DNA of 64,000 bases from Rubrivivax sp. (GTDB lineage Bacteria; Pseudomonadota; Gammaproteobacteria; Burkholderiales; Burkholderiaceae_C): NCBI GenBank assembly GCA_020852865.1, contig JADYZZ010000095.1, forward strand, positions 47,599 to 111,598. Direction: 5' to 3'. Every line of letters starts with the position of its first letter. Position 1 is the first letter of the stretch. The position numbers and the translations under genes were made by a program. The notes beneath the pieces were generated by a model. That model was not told the origin of the DNA, did not search any database, and worked only from the letters and a program-made list of their open reading frames with translations. Positions 19,952-35,242 of this stretch are shown here, one piece after another.

Positions 19952-21862
19952 TCAGCGCTCCTCGAGCGGCAGCGCGCCGGCCTCGAGCGCGGCCGCCGCC
20001 AGCGTCACGACGAACTCGTTGCCGAGCCGACCGGCCAGCGCGCGCCGGCGGAACTCGATGCTTGCGCCATGGCGCTCGCACAGTTCGCGGCAAATGTACA
20101 GGCCCAGCCCGGCGCCGCGGCTGCGCGTCGACGAGAACGGCTCGAACAGGCGCCGCTCGACCTCGGGCGGCAACGGCTCGCCGTCGGACAGCACCGAGAG
20201 CCGGGCGCCGCCGCCCTCGCGCGCGGCCAGCGCGAGCACGATCGAGCCCGCACTGCGGCTGGCGTGGCGGTAGGCGTTGTCGAGCAGGTTGACGAGGATG
20301 CGGCGCAGATGCTCGGCGTCGAAGCTAACCCCGAGCGCGCGCGCGCCGAGCTCGACGCGCAGCGCGCTCGCCGCTCCCGGCGCGAGCGGCACGCTCGCTG
20401 CCCACTCCGCCGCCGCTGCCGCGACGACGGCGTGCGCGTCGACGGCGTGCGAGACGGGCGCCGCGCCCGGGGCCACTTCCATCACGTCGTCGACGATGCG
20501 CTTGAGCCGCAGCACATTGTCGGCGACGATGCGCGCCAGGCGCCGCTGCGTCGGCGCGAGTTCGTCTTCCATCAGCAGCGCGTTGGCCTGCGCGATGGCC
20601 GCCAGCGGGTTGCGGAACTCGTGCGCGATGCCGGCCGAGACGCGGCCCATCGCCGCGAGCTTTTCCTGGCGCACGCGCGCCAGCGCCGTGCGCACGTCTT
20701 CCAGCAGCAGCACGACGAGCGGGTCGTCGCGCTCGGTCGGCGGCGCCGGATCGACCCCGTCGAGTTCGAGGTCGAGCGCGCGCTCGCGCATGAAGCGCAC
20801 GCGCACGCGCAGCGTGCAGCCCGCGCCGCCGGGGTGCGCGAGCGTGACCTCGCGCCCGGCCTCGGGCCAGTGGCCCTCGACCAGCGCGCGCTGCACTGCC
20901 GCCAGCAGCGCGGCCCAGGCCGGCCGGTCGGCCAGACCGAAGGGCGCCGGCGGCGCCAGCCCGGCTTCGACCAGCAGCGCGCGCGCCGCCGGGTTGGCTG
21001 CGCGCACACGCAGCTTGCGGTCGACGACGAGCACGCCGTCGGCCATCTCCTCGATCACCAGGCGGTTGAGCTGCGCTTGCTGGCGCGCCAGCTCGAGGCT
21101 GCCGCGGGCAGCGAGCTCCTCGCGCGCCAGGCGCCCGGCGAGCTCGGCGGCCAGCAGCGTGATGATGAACAGGCCCAGTCCGGCCAGCCCCGACTGCAGC
21201 ATCGGCCCGGGCGCGAGCACGTCGCCGTGGGCGACGCGCCAGGCCACGGCGAGCAGCATCAGCGAGACCGCCGCCGCGGTACCGAGCGCGACCAGGCGCG
21301 AGGTCAGCACGCCCGCCATCAGCACCGGCAGCACGAGCAGCGCCGCAAAGTTGAAGCTCGAGCCCAGCTCGAGCAGGTGCAGCGCGGTGAAGGCGGCGAG
21401 GTCGACGCCGATCGTCGCCAGCCACTGGCGCCGGCGCCGCGCGCGCGTGGCCTGCGGCACGGCCAGCGGCCGAAAGCGCGGCAGCAGCCACAGCGTGATC
21501 GCCTGCGCGGCGTAGGCCAGCGCGATCAGCACGCTCAACTCGGGCCGGCGCTCGCCCAGCAGGCTGCCGGCGCCCAGCAGCAGCACGAGGCCGACGCCGA
21601 TCGCCGCGCGCGCCGCGGCATAGGTGCGGAACACGCGCGCCAGCGCCGTGTCCTGCGCCGCCGCCAGCCGCCGCACCTGGTGCAGCAGCAGCCGGCTGTC
21701 CTGCGGCACGTCGCCTGCGGCCAGCCAGCCGGGGTCGAAGAAGGGCTCGCTGCCCTGGGTGTCGGCGCCGAACAGCGCGTCGTCGCGGCGCCGCCCGTGG
21801 ACGCGGCGGCGTTCGCTGCCGCGCCGCTCGGTGCTGCGGCGCTCGCCCGGGTTGATCTTCAT
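19952..21862 (-). CDS. pilS: Membrane sensor histidine kinase, PilS type
   Basis: The 636-residue kinase has a basic N-terminus (MKINPGERRSTERRGSERRR), six hydrophobic segments between about residues 85 and 250 (VGLVLLLGAGSLLG to LGLFIITLLAAEL), a PAS-like sensor segment (VIEEMADGVLVVDRKLRVRAAN), the H-box AHEFRNPLAAIAQAN, the N-box LLDNAYRHASR and the G-box GAGLGLYICRELCERHG. This is the PilS plan. An upstream in-frame ATG at 21904 would overlap the preceding gene; 21862 avoids that. The gap to pilR is three bases. Confidence 0.9.
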   Translation of the reverse strand: MKINPGERRSTERRGSERRRVHGRRRDDALFGADTQGSEPFFDPGWLAAGDVPQDSRLLLHQVRRLAAAQDTALARVFRTYAAARAAIGVGLVLLLGAGSLLGERRPELSVLIALAYAAQAITLWLLPRFRPLAVPQATRARRRRQWLATIGVDLAAFTALHLLELGSSFNFAALLVLPVLMAGVLTSRLVALGTAAAVSLMLLAVAWRVAHGDVLAPGPMLQSGLAGLGLFIITLLAAELAGRLAREELAARGSLELARQQAQLNRLVIEEMADGVLVVDRKLRVRAANPAARALLVEAGLAPPAPFGLADRPAWAALLAAVQRALVEGHWPEAGREVTLAHPGGAGCTLRVRVRFMRERALDLELDGVDPAPPTERDDPLVVLLLEDVRTALARVRQEKLAAMGRVSAGIAHEFRNPLAAIAQANALLMEDELAPTQRRLARIVADNVLRLKRIVDDVMEVAPGAAPVSHAVDAHAVVAAAAAEWAASVPLAPGAASALRVELGARALGVSFDAEHLRRILVNLLDNAYRHASRSAGSIVLALAAREGGGARLSVLSDGEPLPPEVERRLFEPFSSTRSRGAGLGLYICRELCERHGASIEFRRRALAGRLGNEFVVTLAAAALEAGALPLEER

Positions 21863-21887
21863 CGCGGCGGCAGGCGCCCCGACGGGT

Positions 21888-22139
21888 TCAGAGCGGCCCG
21901 GCAAGGCGGTGCGCCTCGCTGCAGTAAGGGCGCCCGGCGGCGTCGAACAGAGCCTCCGGCCGCGGCAGATGCACGCCGCAATGCACGCACGCGAGCATCG
22001 CCGTCGGCTCGGAGCGGTGCGCGCCGGCGCGGCGGCCGGCGCCGGGCGCGCCGCCGCGCTCGCCGCGGCTGCGGCGCCGCGCGATCGACAGCCACGCCAG
22101 CGCGACGCCGACGACGAGGAGCAGCACGAGATACTTCAT
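21888..22139 (-). CDS. PP0621 family small membrane-anchored protein
   Basis: The 83-residue protein has one N-terminal helix (KYLVLLLVVGVALAWLSI), a basic low-complexity middle, and a C-terminal zinc-ribbon-like segment ACVHCGVHLPRPEALFD and YCSEAHRLAGPL, with C-x-x-C and a later C-x-x-x-H. This arrangement is the PP0621 family, usually found next to PilS/PilR in betaproteobacteria, as here. Its role is not established. Confidence 0.85.
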   Translation of the reverse strand: MKYLVLLLVVGVALAWLSIARRRSRGERGGAPGAGRRAGAHRSEPTAMLACVHCGVHLPRPEALFDAAGRPYCSEAHRLAGPL

Positions 22140-22160
22140 CGCCGCGCGCGGCCCGCCCGT

Positions 22161-22988
22161 TCAGCCCGGCAGCCGGCCGAGCAGCACCTCGAACACGAAG
22201 CGCGAGCCCACGTAGGCCAGCAGCAGCAGCACCGCGCCGATGTAGAGCCAGCGCGTGGCCTTGCGCCCGCGCCAGCCGCGCAGGCGGCGGCCGGCCAGCA
22301 GCGCCGCGAACACGCACCAGGCCGCCACCGAGAACACCCACTTGTGGTCCCAGCGCCAGCGCTCGACGTTGCTGGCGCCGAGGATCATCGTCGCCGTCAG
22401 CACCACGAAGCCGGCCTGAACGAAGCGGAAGGTGATGCGCTCGAGCTGCAGCAGCGGCAGCCCGAGCGCGGCGCCGCCGGACTGCGCCGCACCCGTGCCG
22501 GCACGCAGGCGCCGCTCGGCCGCATCGAGCAGCGCGCCGTGCAGCACGGCCGCCGCGAACAAGGCATAGGAGGCGACGCCGAGCGCGAAGTGCAGCGGCG
22601 CGAGCCTGTGCTCGATCGGCCGCATCTCGCCCGGGAAAACGAGCGCCGTCAGCACCGCCAGTGCGCCGGCCACCCCCAGCGGCAGACGCACGCCGGGCAG
22701 CGGCAGCAGGCGGCTCTCGACGGTATGCACCGCGATCAGCAGCCACACCGTGATCGACAGCACCGGCCCGAAGCCCAGACGTGCGCCGGGTGCGCTCTGG
22801 CCGAAGCCGCCGATATCGATGACGAGCAGCACCAGGTGCAGCAGCCAGGCACCGAGCCAGGCCGCGGCCGACACGCGCTGCAGCGCCGCCGCCGGCAGCG
22901 CCGCGGCGAGGTACAGCAGCATCGCCGCCGCCGCGAGCAGCAGGCCGCCGCCCGGGGCCAGCAGCGGGGGAGCGCTCGATAGAATCAT
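22161..22988 (-). CDS. CcsA/YpjD-like cytochrome c assembly family membrane protein
   Basis: The 275-residue integral membrane protein has about eight helices and the haem-handling family landmarks: conserved His residues in LLHLVLLVIDIGG and RLAPLHFALGVASYALF, and the late WDHKWVFSVAAWCVF segment. It is the short form found next to ffh (E. coli YpjD) rather than the long CcsA of system II. Its role is inferred from the family; a direct part in cytochrome c maturation is unproven for YpjD-type members. It is divergent from ffh, with 46 bases between starts. Confidence 0.85.
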   Translation of the reverse strand: MILSSAPPLLAPGGGLLLAAAAMLLYLAAALPAAALQRVSAAAWLGAWLLHLVLLVIDIGGFGQSAPGARLGFGPVLSITVWLLIAVHTVESRLLPLPGVRLPLGVAGALAVLTALVFPGEMRPIEHRLAPLHFALGVASYALFAAAVLHGALLDAAERRLRAGTGAAQSGGAALGLPLLQLERITFRFVQAGFVVLTATMILGASNVERWRWDHKWVFSVAAWCVFAALLAGRRLRGWRGRKATRWLYIGAVLLLLAYVGSRFVFEVLLGRLPG

Positions 22989-23034
22989 CGGTCCACAGTG
23001 TACCCACCCGGCCCCTGCACGGACCGGGCCCGCG

Positions 23035-24480
<1,446 letters not shown>

Positions 24481-24646
24481 AGCGCCTGGTCGGCGGCGGG
24501 CGGCAAGAGGCCGGCACGAGGCCGGCAGCCGGGCGCGCGCAACGGGGCCGCGCCGATACGCGTCGATACGTCTGTTGTGCCTGCGCAGCTTCATCCGCGC
24601 CGCCGGCGTGCCGAAAGCAGGGATTCGTGCCCGCCTGCCCGCCGTG

Positions 24647-25330
24647 ATGGACTTCCTGCCGCCGATCGATTCGCTCGCCCTTCCCGCAGCGCTCGCGCTG
24701 GTGCTGGGCTGGTTCATGCTGCGCCGGCGCCAGCGCGCCGCGTGCAGCCCCGAGCGCGAGGTGCTCGACACGGTCGCCGGATGGCCGCCCGAGGCGGCGC
24801 GCGTGCTGACGGTCGACGAGCGCCAGGCGCACGAGCTGCTGCGGCGCGCGCTGCCGGGGTTGCTTGTGCTGGCGCAGGTGCCGCTCGCACGCTTCCTGCG
24901 CGTGCCGATGCGCCACTCCTACGCCGACTGGATGCAGCGCGCGGGCTCGCTCGCCGCCGATCTCGTCGTGTGCGACGCCGGCTCGCGCGTGCTGGCCGTG
25001 GTCGACATCCGTGCGGCCGAGGAGAGCGCGCGCAGCCGGCGCCGGCACGAACGCATGGCACGCGTGCTCGGGGCGGCCGGTGTGCAGGTCATCACCTGGC
25101 GCGCGGGCGACTTGCCGAGCGCGCAGAACGTGCGCAACGCACTCGCGCCGCTGCTCGTGCCGCCCAAGGTCGCCGTGCCGACAGCCAGCGCAAGGCCCGC
25201 GCCGCTCATCCCGGTGCCCGAGATGGAGGAGATCCTGGCCGAAGGCGACCGCCTCGCGGCGACGGCCGAGGTGCCCGAGCCGATGCCCTCGGGTTTCCTC
25301 GAGGACTACGAGCCCGCCGCGGCGCGCTGA
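24647..25330 (+). CDS. DUF2726 domain protein with N-terminal membrane anchor
   Basis: The 227-residue protein has one N-terminal hydrophobic helix (SLALPAALALVLGWFMLRRR). A domain follows that resembles DUF2726, a PD-(D/E)XK-like fold: VLTVDERQAHELLRRALPG, ADLVVCDAGSRVLAVVDI and RRRHERMARVLGAAGVQVITW. The D...hVD/E pattern is present, but I cannot confirm a functional nuclease centre. The longer frame starting at 24575 has no better signal; ATG 24647 was chosen because it begins directly at the helix. It is convergent with ftsY and alone on its strand. Confidence 0.75.
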   Translation: MDFLPPIDSLALPAALALVLGWFMLRRRQRAACSPEREVLDTVAGWPPEAARVLTVDERQAHELLRRALPGLLVLAQVPLARFLRVPMRHSYADWMQRAGSLAADLVVCDAGSRVLAVVDIRAAEESARSRRRHERMARVLGAAGVQVITWRAGDLPSAQNVRNALAPLLVPPKVAVPTASARPAPLIPVPEMEEILAEGDRLAATAEVPEPMPSGFLEDYEPAAAR

Positions 25331-25395
25331 GCGCGCGGCCCGGCGCGGCCTTGTACTCGGCGCGGCCCCGGCGCGTGCAGCGGCGCGCGCGCCGG

Positions 25396-26526
25396 CTACT
25401 GCAGCAGCGCCTGCGCGAATTCACGCGCGTCGAAGGTCTGCAGATCCTCCAGCCGCTCACCGACGCCGACGAAGTAGACCGGCACCACGCGTCCCTGCTC
25501 GGCTCCCCAGCGCGCGATGGCCGCCAGCACGCCGCCCTTGGCGGTGCCGTCGAGCTTGGTCACCACGAGCCCGGTCAGGCCGAGCGCGGCGTCGAAGGCC
25601 CTGACCTGCGCCAGCGCGTTCTGCCCGCTGTTGCCGTCGACCACCAGCAGCACCTCATGCGGCGCACCGGGCAGCGCCTTGCCGATCGTGCGCTGGATCT
25701 TCTTCAGCTCCTCCATCAGGTGCAGCTGCGTCGGCAGGCGTCCGGCGGTGTCGGCGATGACAACGTCGCAACCGCGCGCGCGACCCGCTGCCACCGCGTC
25801 GAAGCTGACCGCGGCCGGATCGCCGCCTTGCTGTGCCACCACCTCGACGCGCGTGCGCTCGGCCCACACCGCGAGCTGCTCGCGCGCCGCGGCGCGGAAG
25901 GTGTCCGCCGCGGCCAGCAGCACCTTGCAGCCGCCCGCCGCGAGGTGCCAGGTGAGCTTGCCGATCGTCGTCGTCTTGCCGGCGCCGTTGACGCCGCACA
26001 CCATGACGACCGTCGGCCGCACCTCGCCGATGACGAGCGGACGCGCCAGCGGCGCCAGCAGCTCGGCCAGCGCGTCGGCCAGCAGCGCCTTGACCGCGGC
26101 GGCCTCGGTGACCTTGCTCTCCTTGACGCGGCGCTTCAGGTCGGCCAGCAGCGCCTGCGTCGCGGCAACGCCGGTGTCGGCCATCAGCAAGGCCGCTTCC
26201 AGCTCCTCGTACAGCGCCTCGTCGATGCGCGTTCCGGTGAAGACCTGCGCGATGCCGCTGCCGGTCTTGCGCAGACCCTGGCGCAGCCGCGCCAGCCAGC
26301 TGGCGCGCGGCGGCTCGGGCGGATCTTCCGGCGCCGGCTCGATGGCCGGCGCCTGAGCGGCCTCGCGCTCTGCGGCGGGCAGCGCCGCTCCGGGCAGACT
26401 CGGCGCAGCGGCTTCGGCCGCTGCATCCGGAACGACGGTTGCATCGGCCGCAGGCGTTGCCGTCGCGGGGCTCGCACCGGCCTCGGGCGGCGCGGCAGGT
26501 GCCTTCTTGCGGAAGAAGCTGAACAT
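25396..26526 (-). CDS. ftsY: Signal recognition particle receptor FtsY
   Basis: The 376-residue protein docks Ffh-ribosome complexes at the membrane. An acidic/Ala/Pro-rich A region of about 75 residues follows MFSFFRKKA. The N domain begins at WLARLRQGLRKTG, then comes the G domain with GVNGAGKTTTIGKL, AADTFRAAAREQL, VVIADTAGRLPTQ and TKLDGTAKGG. It is convergent with the DUF2726 gene. Its start lies only 37 bases from the tRNA-Met gene on the other strand, so the two promoters overlap. Confidence 0.97.
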   Translation of the reverse strand: MFSFFRKKAPAAPPEAGASPATATPAADATVVPDAAAEAAAPSLPGAALPAAEREAAQAPAIEPAPEDPPEPPRASWLARLRQGLRKTGSGIAQVFTGTRIDEALYEELEAALLMADTGVAATQALLADLKRRVKESKVTEAAAVKALLADALAELLAPLARPLVIGEVRPTVVMVCGVNGAGKTTTIGKLTWHLAAGGCKVLLAAADTFRAAAREQLAVWAERTRVEVVAQQGGDPAAVSFDAVAAGRARGCDVVIADTAGRLPTQLHLMEELKKIQRTIGKALPGAPHEVLLVVDGNSGQNALAQVRAFDAALGLTGLVVTKLDGTAKGGVLAAIARWGAEQGRVVPVYFVGVGERLEDLQTFDAREFAQALLQ

Positions 26527-26546
26527 CGAACGAGACCGCGCACCGC

Positions 26547-26552
26547 TATAAT
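26547..26552 (+). promoter_or_regulatory. -10 element of the tRNA-Met gene
   Basis: A perfect TATAAT lies 12 bases before the first tRNA nucleotide, a suitable distance for transcription to begin just before the mature 5' end. No convincing -35 is visible at 16-18 bases upstream. Confidence 0.7.
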
Positions 26553-26563
26553 CGCGGGCTCCT

Positions 26564-26640
26564 GGCGCTTTAGCTCAGTTGGTTAGAGCGACGGAATCAT
26601 AATCCGCAGGTCCGGGGTTCAAGTCCCTGAAGCGCCACCA
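26564..26640 (+). tRNA. tRNA-Met (CAT), elongator type
   Basis: The 77-base gene includes an encoded CCA. The acceptor GGCGCTT pairs with AAGCGCC, the D arm is GCTCAGTTGGTTAGAGC, the anticodon loop is ATCATAA with CAT at 34-36, and the T arm is CGGGGTTCAAGTCCCTG. Pair 1-72 is G-C, so it is not an initiator tRNA. A lysidine-modified tRNA-Ile2 also has CAT and cannot be strictly excluded. The 27-43 pair of the anticodon stem is A-C. The start of a severed integrase gene follows 200 bases downstream. Confidence 0.95.
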
Positions 26641-26674
26641 CCCGATGCCGCAGTCTGCGGCTTCGGGAGCAAAG

Positions 26675-26708
26675 GCCTCGAGTGAATCAAGCACTCGAGG
26701 CTTTTTTG
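26675..26708 (+). terminator. Rho-independent terminator of tRNA-Met
   Basis: GCCTCGAGTG (26675-26684) and CACTCGAGGC (26692-26701) form a perfect 10-bp stem with a 7-base loop, followed by six T. It ends the tRNA transcript before the island. Confidence 0.95.
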
Positions 26709-26751
26709 CAACGAGGATCGACGCGGATCAGCGAAGGTCGAAGCAGCCTGA

Positions 26752-26772
26752 TGCCCCCCACGTCCGGGGGCA
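26752..26772. other. C/G hairpin between tRNA-Met and the integrase remnant
   Basis: TGCCCCC (26752-26758) and GGGGGCA (26766-26772) form a 7-bp stem with a 7-base loop. C-run/G-run repeats of this kind are common between a tRNA and an adjacent DUF4102-type integrase gene. Otherwise I see no gene between 26709 and 26840. Confidence 0.45.
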
Positions 26773-26840
26773 CTTCTGCGGGCAACTCCGGAGGCCCAGG
26801 ATGCAGCTGCCCCAAGGCGGGTCAACCACCGAGGCAACGC

Positions 26841-27012
26841 ATGCACGACCTGAACGAAACCCGCATCCGCACCATCGCCCCGACCGGCAAGACCCAGCGC
26901 CACTTCGACGGCGCCGGCCCGTACCTCGAGGTCAGCCCGCAGGGCGCGAGGTGGTGGCGCTGGAAGCACCGCTTCCGCGGCATGTCGCTCTGCCGCCGCC
27001 CCGGTGTGCCGA
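26841..27012 (+). pseudogene. Remnant of a tyrosine integrase (DUF4102 arm-binding domain only)
   Basis: From ATG 26841 the frame reads MHDLNETRIRTIAPTGKTQR, then HFDGAGPYLEVSPQGARWWR and WKHRFRGMS. This closely follows the start of P4-type integrases (a T-x-x-x-I-R-x-x-x-P stretch, D-G-x-G-L-Y-L-E-V, K-W-W-R-x-K-Y-R-F). The match stops after about 48 residues and the frame runs out without core or catalytic domains, directly into the end of the DUF499 gene on the other strand. The rest of the integrase has been deleted. Position beside a tRNA is as expected for such an enzyme. Confidence 0.78.
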
Positions 27013-30366
<3,354 letters not shown>

Positions 30367-30376
30367 GGGGAGGGGA

Positions 30377-30715
30377 TCAGCCCTGATCGAGGATGTTCTT
30401 GACCGCCTCGCGCAGCGGCGGCAGTTCCTGGTTGACGGTCTTCCAGACGGTCTCGAGGTCGATCTGGAAGTAGGCATGCACGAGGCGGTGGCGCATGCCG
30501 ACGATGGCCGGCCAGGGCAGCGCGGGCAGCAGCGCCCGGCCTTCGTCGGACACATGGTGCGCCGCTTCGCCGACGATGCCGATCGCGCGTACGACGGCGA
30601 AGGCGAGCATCAGATCGGTATCCAGGTCGGCGCGCGTGCGACCGGCCATGAAACCGAGCGCGGCATCGGCGGCCTCCACCATGTGGCGCAGGCGAACGCG
30701 GTCCTCAGCGTTCAT
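30377..30715 (-). CDS. hepT: HepT-type toxin (HEPN ribonuclease, DUF86)
   Basis: The 112-residue helical protein has the HepT motif R-x4-H-x-Y at R75-H80-Y82 (GMRHRLVHAYFQID), the RNase centre of the family; the Tyr is the residue AMPylated by the partner MntA in the studied system. It overlaps mntA by 11 bases in the usual antitoxin-first order. It sits between the methylase and the DUF499 ATPase, all on the same strand. Confidence 0.92.
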   Translation of the reverse strand: MNAEDRVRLRHMVEAADAALGFMAGRTRADLDTDLMLAFAVVRAIGIVGEAAHHVSDEGRALLPALPWPAIVGMRHRLVHAYFQIDLETVWKTVNQELPPLREAVKNILDQG

Positions 30716-31019
30716 AGACGGTGCGGGCGCTGTGCACCACTTCGTCGCGGAAGTGGCGGCTCAGGTCGGCAGCAGTGCGCAGATCGACCTTGAAGCCCAG
30801 CACCTGGCCGAGGTCGATCTCGATGCGGCTCAGCTCGATCAGCCCGGGCACGCGGCCCGGTTCGAACTCCACCAGCAGATCGACGTCGCTGTCCGGCCGT
30901 GCGGTGCCCTTCAGCCGCGAGCCGAACAGCGCCAGCCGGCGGATGCCGCGCTCGGCGCAAAGCCTGGCCACGTCGGGGTCGGCCAGGTTCGGACGCTCAG
31001 CAGCCACTGTTGTCGTCAT
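30705..31019 (-). CDS. mntA: MntA-type nucleotidyltransferase antitoxin
   Basis: The 104-residue minimal nucleotidyltransferase has the full GSx10DxD signature in LFGSRLKGTARPDSDVDLLV (G33, S34, D45, D47), so it should be catalytically able. MntA antitoxins silence HepT by adding AMP to its Tyr. The ATG at 31019 follows the DUF1156 stop by 17 bases. The 3' end overlaps hepT, giving translational coupling. Confidence 0.92.
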   Translation of the reverse strand: MTTTVAAERPNLADPDVARLCAERGIRRLALFGSRLKGTARPDSDVDLLVEFEPGRVPGLIELSRIEIDLGQVLGFKVDLRTAADLSRHFRDEVVHSARTVYER

Positions 31020-31036
31020 TTCGTACTCCTCCCGGT

Positions 31037-34087
<3,051 letters not shown>

Positions 34088-34166
34088 GGGGACCGTCCGG
34101 GTCGGATGGTGCGCGCCGGGCGCTGCGCCGATGCGGCCCTGCGGAACAGGCCTTTGCGCGGCGGCA

Positions 34167-34511
34167 TCAGCGCGCCATCGCGAACAGCCTGCGCAGCGTC
34201 TGCTCGGTGCGCTCGCGGTCGGCCGCCGACAGGCGGCCCAGTTCGCCGCGGATCAGCCGATGGTCGAGCGTGAACAGCTTGCAGCGCAGCTTGGACGGCG
34301 CCGGCAGCCCGGCGGAGGCCAGGTCGGCCAGCGGGCAGTCCAGCGGCCACGGCGGGTTGTCGATCGAGGTGATCATGGCCAGCACCGAGTGGCCCGCGGG
34401 CGTGCCGAAGGCGCCGGAGTCCGAGATCACCAGCGCCGGCCGGTTCTTGGCCGCGGCGCGGTCGGTGAACGGGAACGGCACGCGCACGACGGTGAACCGC
34501 TCAAAGGCCAC
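34167..34511 (-). CDS. PemK/MazF-family toxin
   Basis: The 114-residue protein begins (GTG 34511) [20 protein letters not shown], then KNRPALVIS, the PemK/MazF SH3-like barrel with the conserved V-P-F-P-F-T-D and R-P-A-L-V-x-S elements. Family members are endoribonucleases. It overlaps the AbrB-type antitoxin by 11 bases, so the GTG start is supported by the antitoxin-toxin overlap typical of such pairs. Confidence 0.88.
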   Translation of the reverse strand: MAFERFTVVRVPFPFTDRAAAKNRPALVISDSGAFGTPAGHSVLAMITSIDNPPWPLDCPLADLASAGLPAPSKLRCKLFTLDHRLIRGELGRLSAADRERTEQTLRRLFAMAR

Positions 34512-34731
34512 GATAGGCCTCTTCGTCGGCCGCGCTGTCCCATTCGGACAGCGTGCCCTGCACGGCACGCAGGTAGTCCAGGTCCAGCGGTTGCACGCGG
34601 CGCACGCGCGCGCTGCCGTCGGGCTCGGTCTCCCAGACGAGCAGGTCGCCCGGCACCACGTGCAGCGCCGCACGCACCTCCTGCGGGATGGTCGTCTGGC
34701 CCTTGGCGGTGACTTTGGCTACGTTCGACAT
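34501..34731 (-). CDS. AbrB/MazE-family antitoxin
   Basis: The 76-residue protein opens MSNVAKVTAKGQTTIPQEVR, the swapped-hairpin AbrB/SpoVT DNA-binding fold (T-x-K-G-Q-x-T-I-P). An acidic C-terminal half ([17 protein letters not shown]) is suitable for wrapping the toxin. It is the first gene after a 116-base gap, the largest inside the island, so it may have its own autoregulated promoter. Confidence 0.9.
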   Translation of the reverse strand: MSNVAKVTAKGQTTIPQEVRAALHVVPGDLLVWETEPDGSARVRRVQPLDLDYLRAVQGTLSEWDSAADEEAYRGL

Positions 34732-34847
34732 GGTGGAAGGGGTTCCGGTTGGCGCGGCTCGACAAGACCGCGCATTACTTCCTTACGAACTTACCAGACG
34801 ATCGCGGCCTGGGCAAGCAGCAGGGCGACGCCGCTTGCGGACGAGGG
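34732..34847 (-). other. Gap upstream of the antitoxin, probable TA promoter region
   Basis: These 116 bases are the longest non-coding stretch inside the island and are more AT-rich than their surroundings (ATTACTTCCTTACGAACTTA at about 34774-34793). Antitoxins of the AbrB type often bind such sites to control their own operon. No exact promoter can be assigned. Confidence 0.4.
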
Positions 34848-35242
34848 TCATGGCGAGGCCGCGGCGATCGCCGCGGACTTGCGGCACAGGCGGTCGAACG
34901 ATGGCACCCGACGCGCCGCTTCGAGGTCGAACGCGCGGGTGAACGGCAGCTGGTCGGCGATCGGGTCGTAACGGTGCGGCATCAACCGCCCGAGCCAGCC
35001 CTTGGCGTCGCGCGTGGCTTCCGGATCGGCGGGCGCGTCCGCACCCGATGACAGGCCCTGCACGCCGCGTAGCGACTGCGCCGCAGCGACGAACCAGGTC
35101 TCGTACACGCGGCGCGCGAGCGCGATGACGATGGCGACGTCGTTCGCGACGGCCCGCGCACGACGCAGCAGATCGGGCCCGAGCGTTGCCGGGCAGTCGT
35201 CTTCGCAGTCGAGCCTTCGACGATCGGCGCGACAAAGATCAT
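34848..35242 (-). pseudogene. DUF4276 protein gene disrupted by internal deletion and frameshift
   Basis: The start ATG 35242 overlaps the AAA ATPase stop and reads MIFVAPIVEGST, the usual DUF4276 start. The rest of the family (an acidic DCPAxLGP element, V-Y-E-x-W-F-x-A-A-x-S-L and a C-terminal FDLExAR...SFDxLCR part) is present, but in another frame: LDCEDDCPATLGPDLLRRAR, then VYETWFVAAAQSL, FTRAFDLEAARRVPSFDRLC and the stop at 34848. About 60-80 codons that should separate the two parts are missing, so a deletion near 35208-35215 has removed them and shifted the frame. Family members are Toprim-like partners of AAA ATPases. Confidence 0.75.

Noticed and set aside
34982..35242. An 86-residue protein MIFVAPIVEG... 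as a complete gene
   Set aside because: After about 12 residues the frame becomes Arg/Ser-rich nonsense, while the DUF4276 match continues in another frame. It was called part of the pseudogene.
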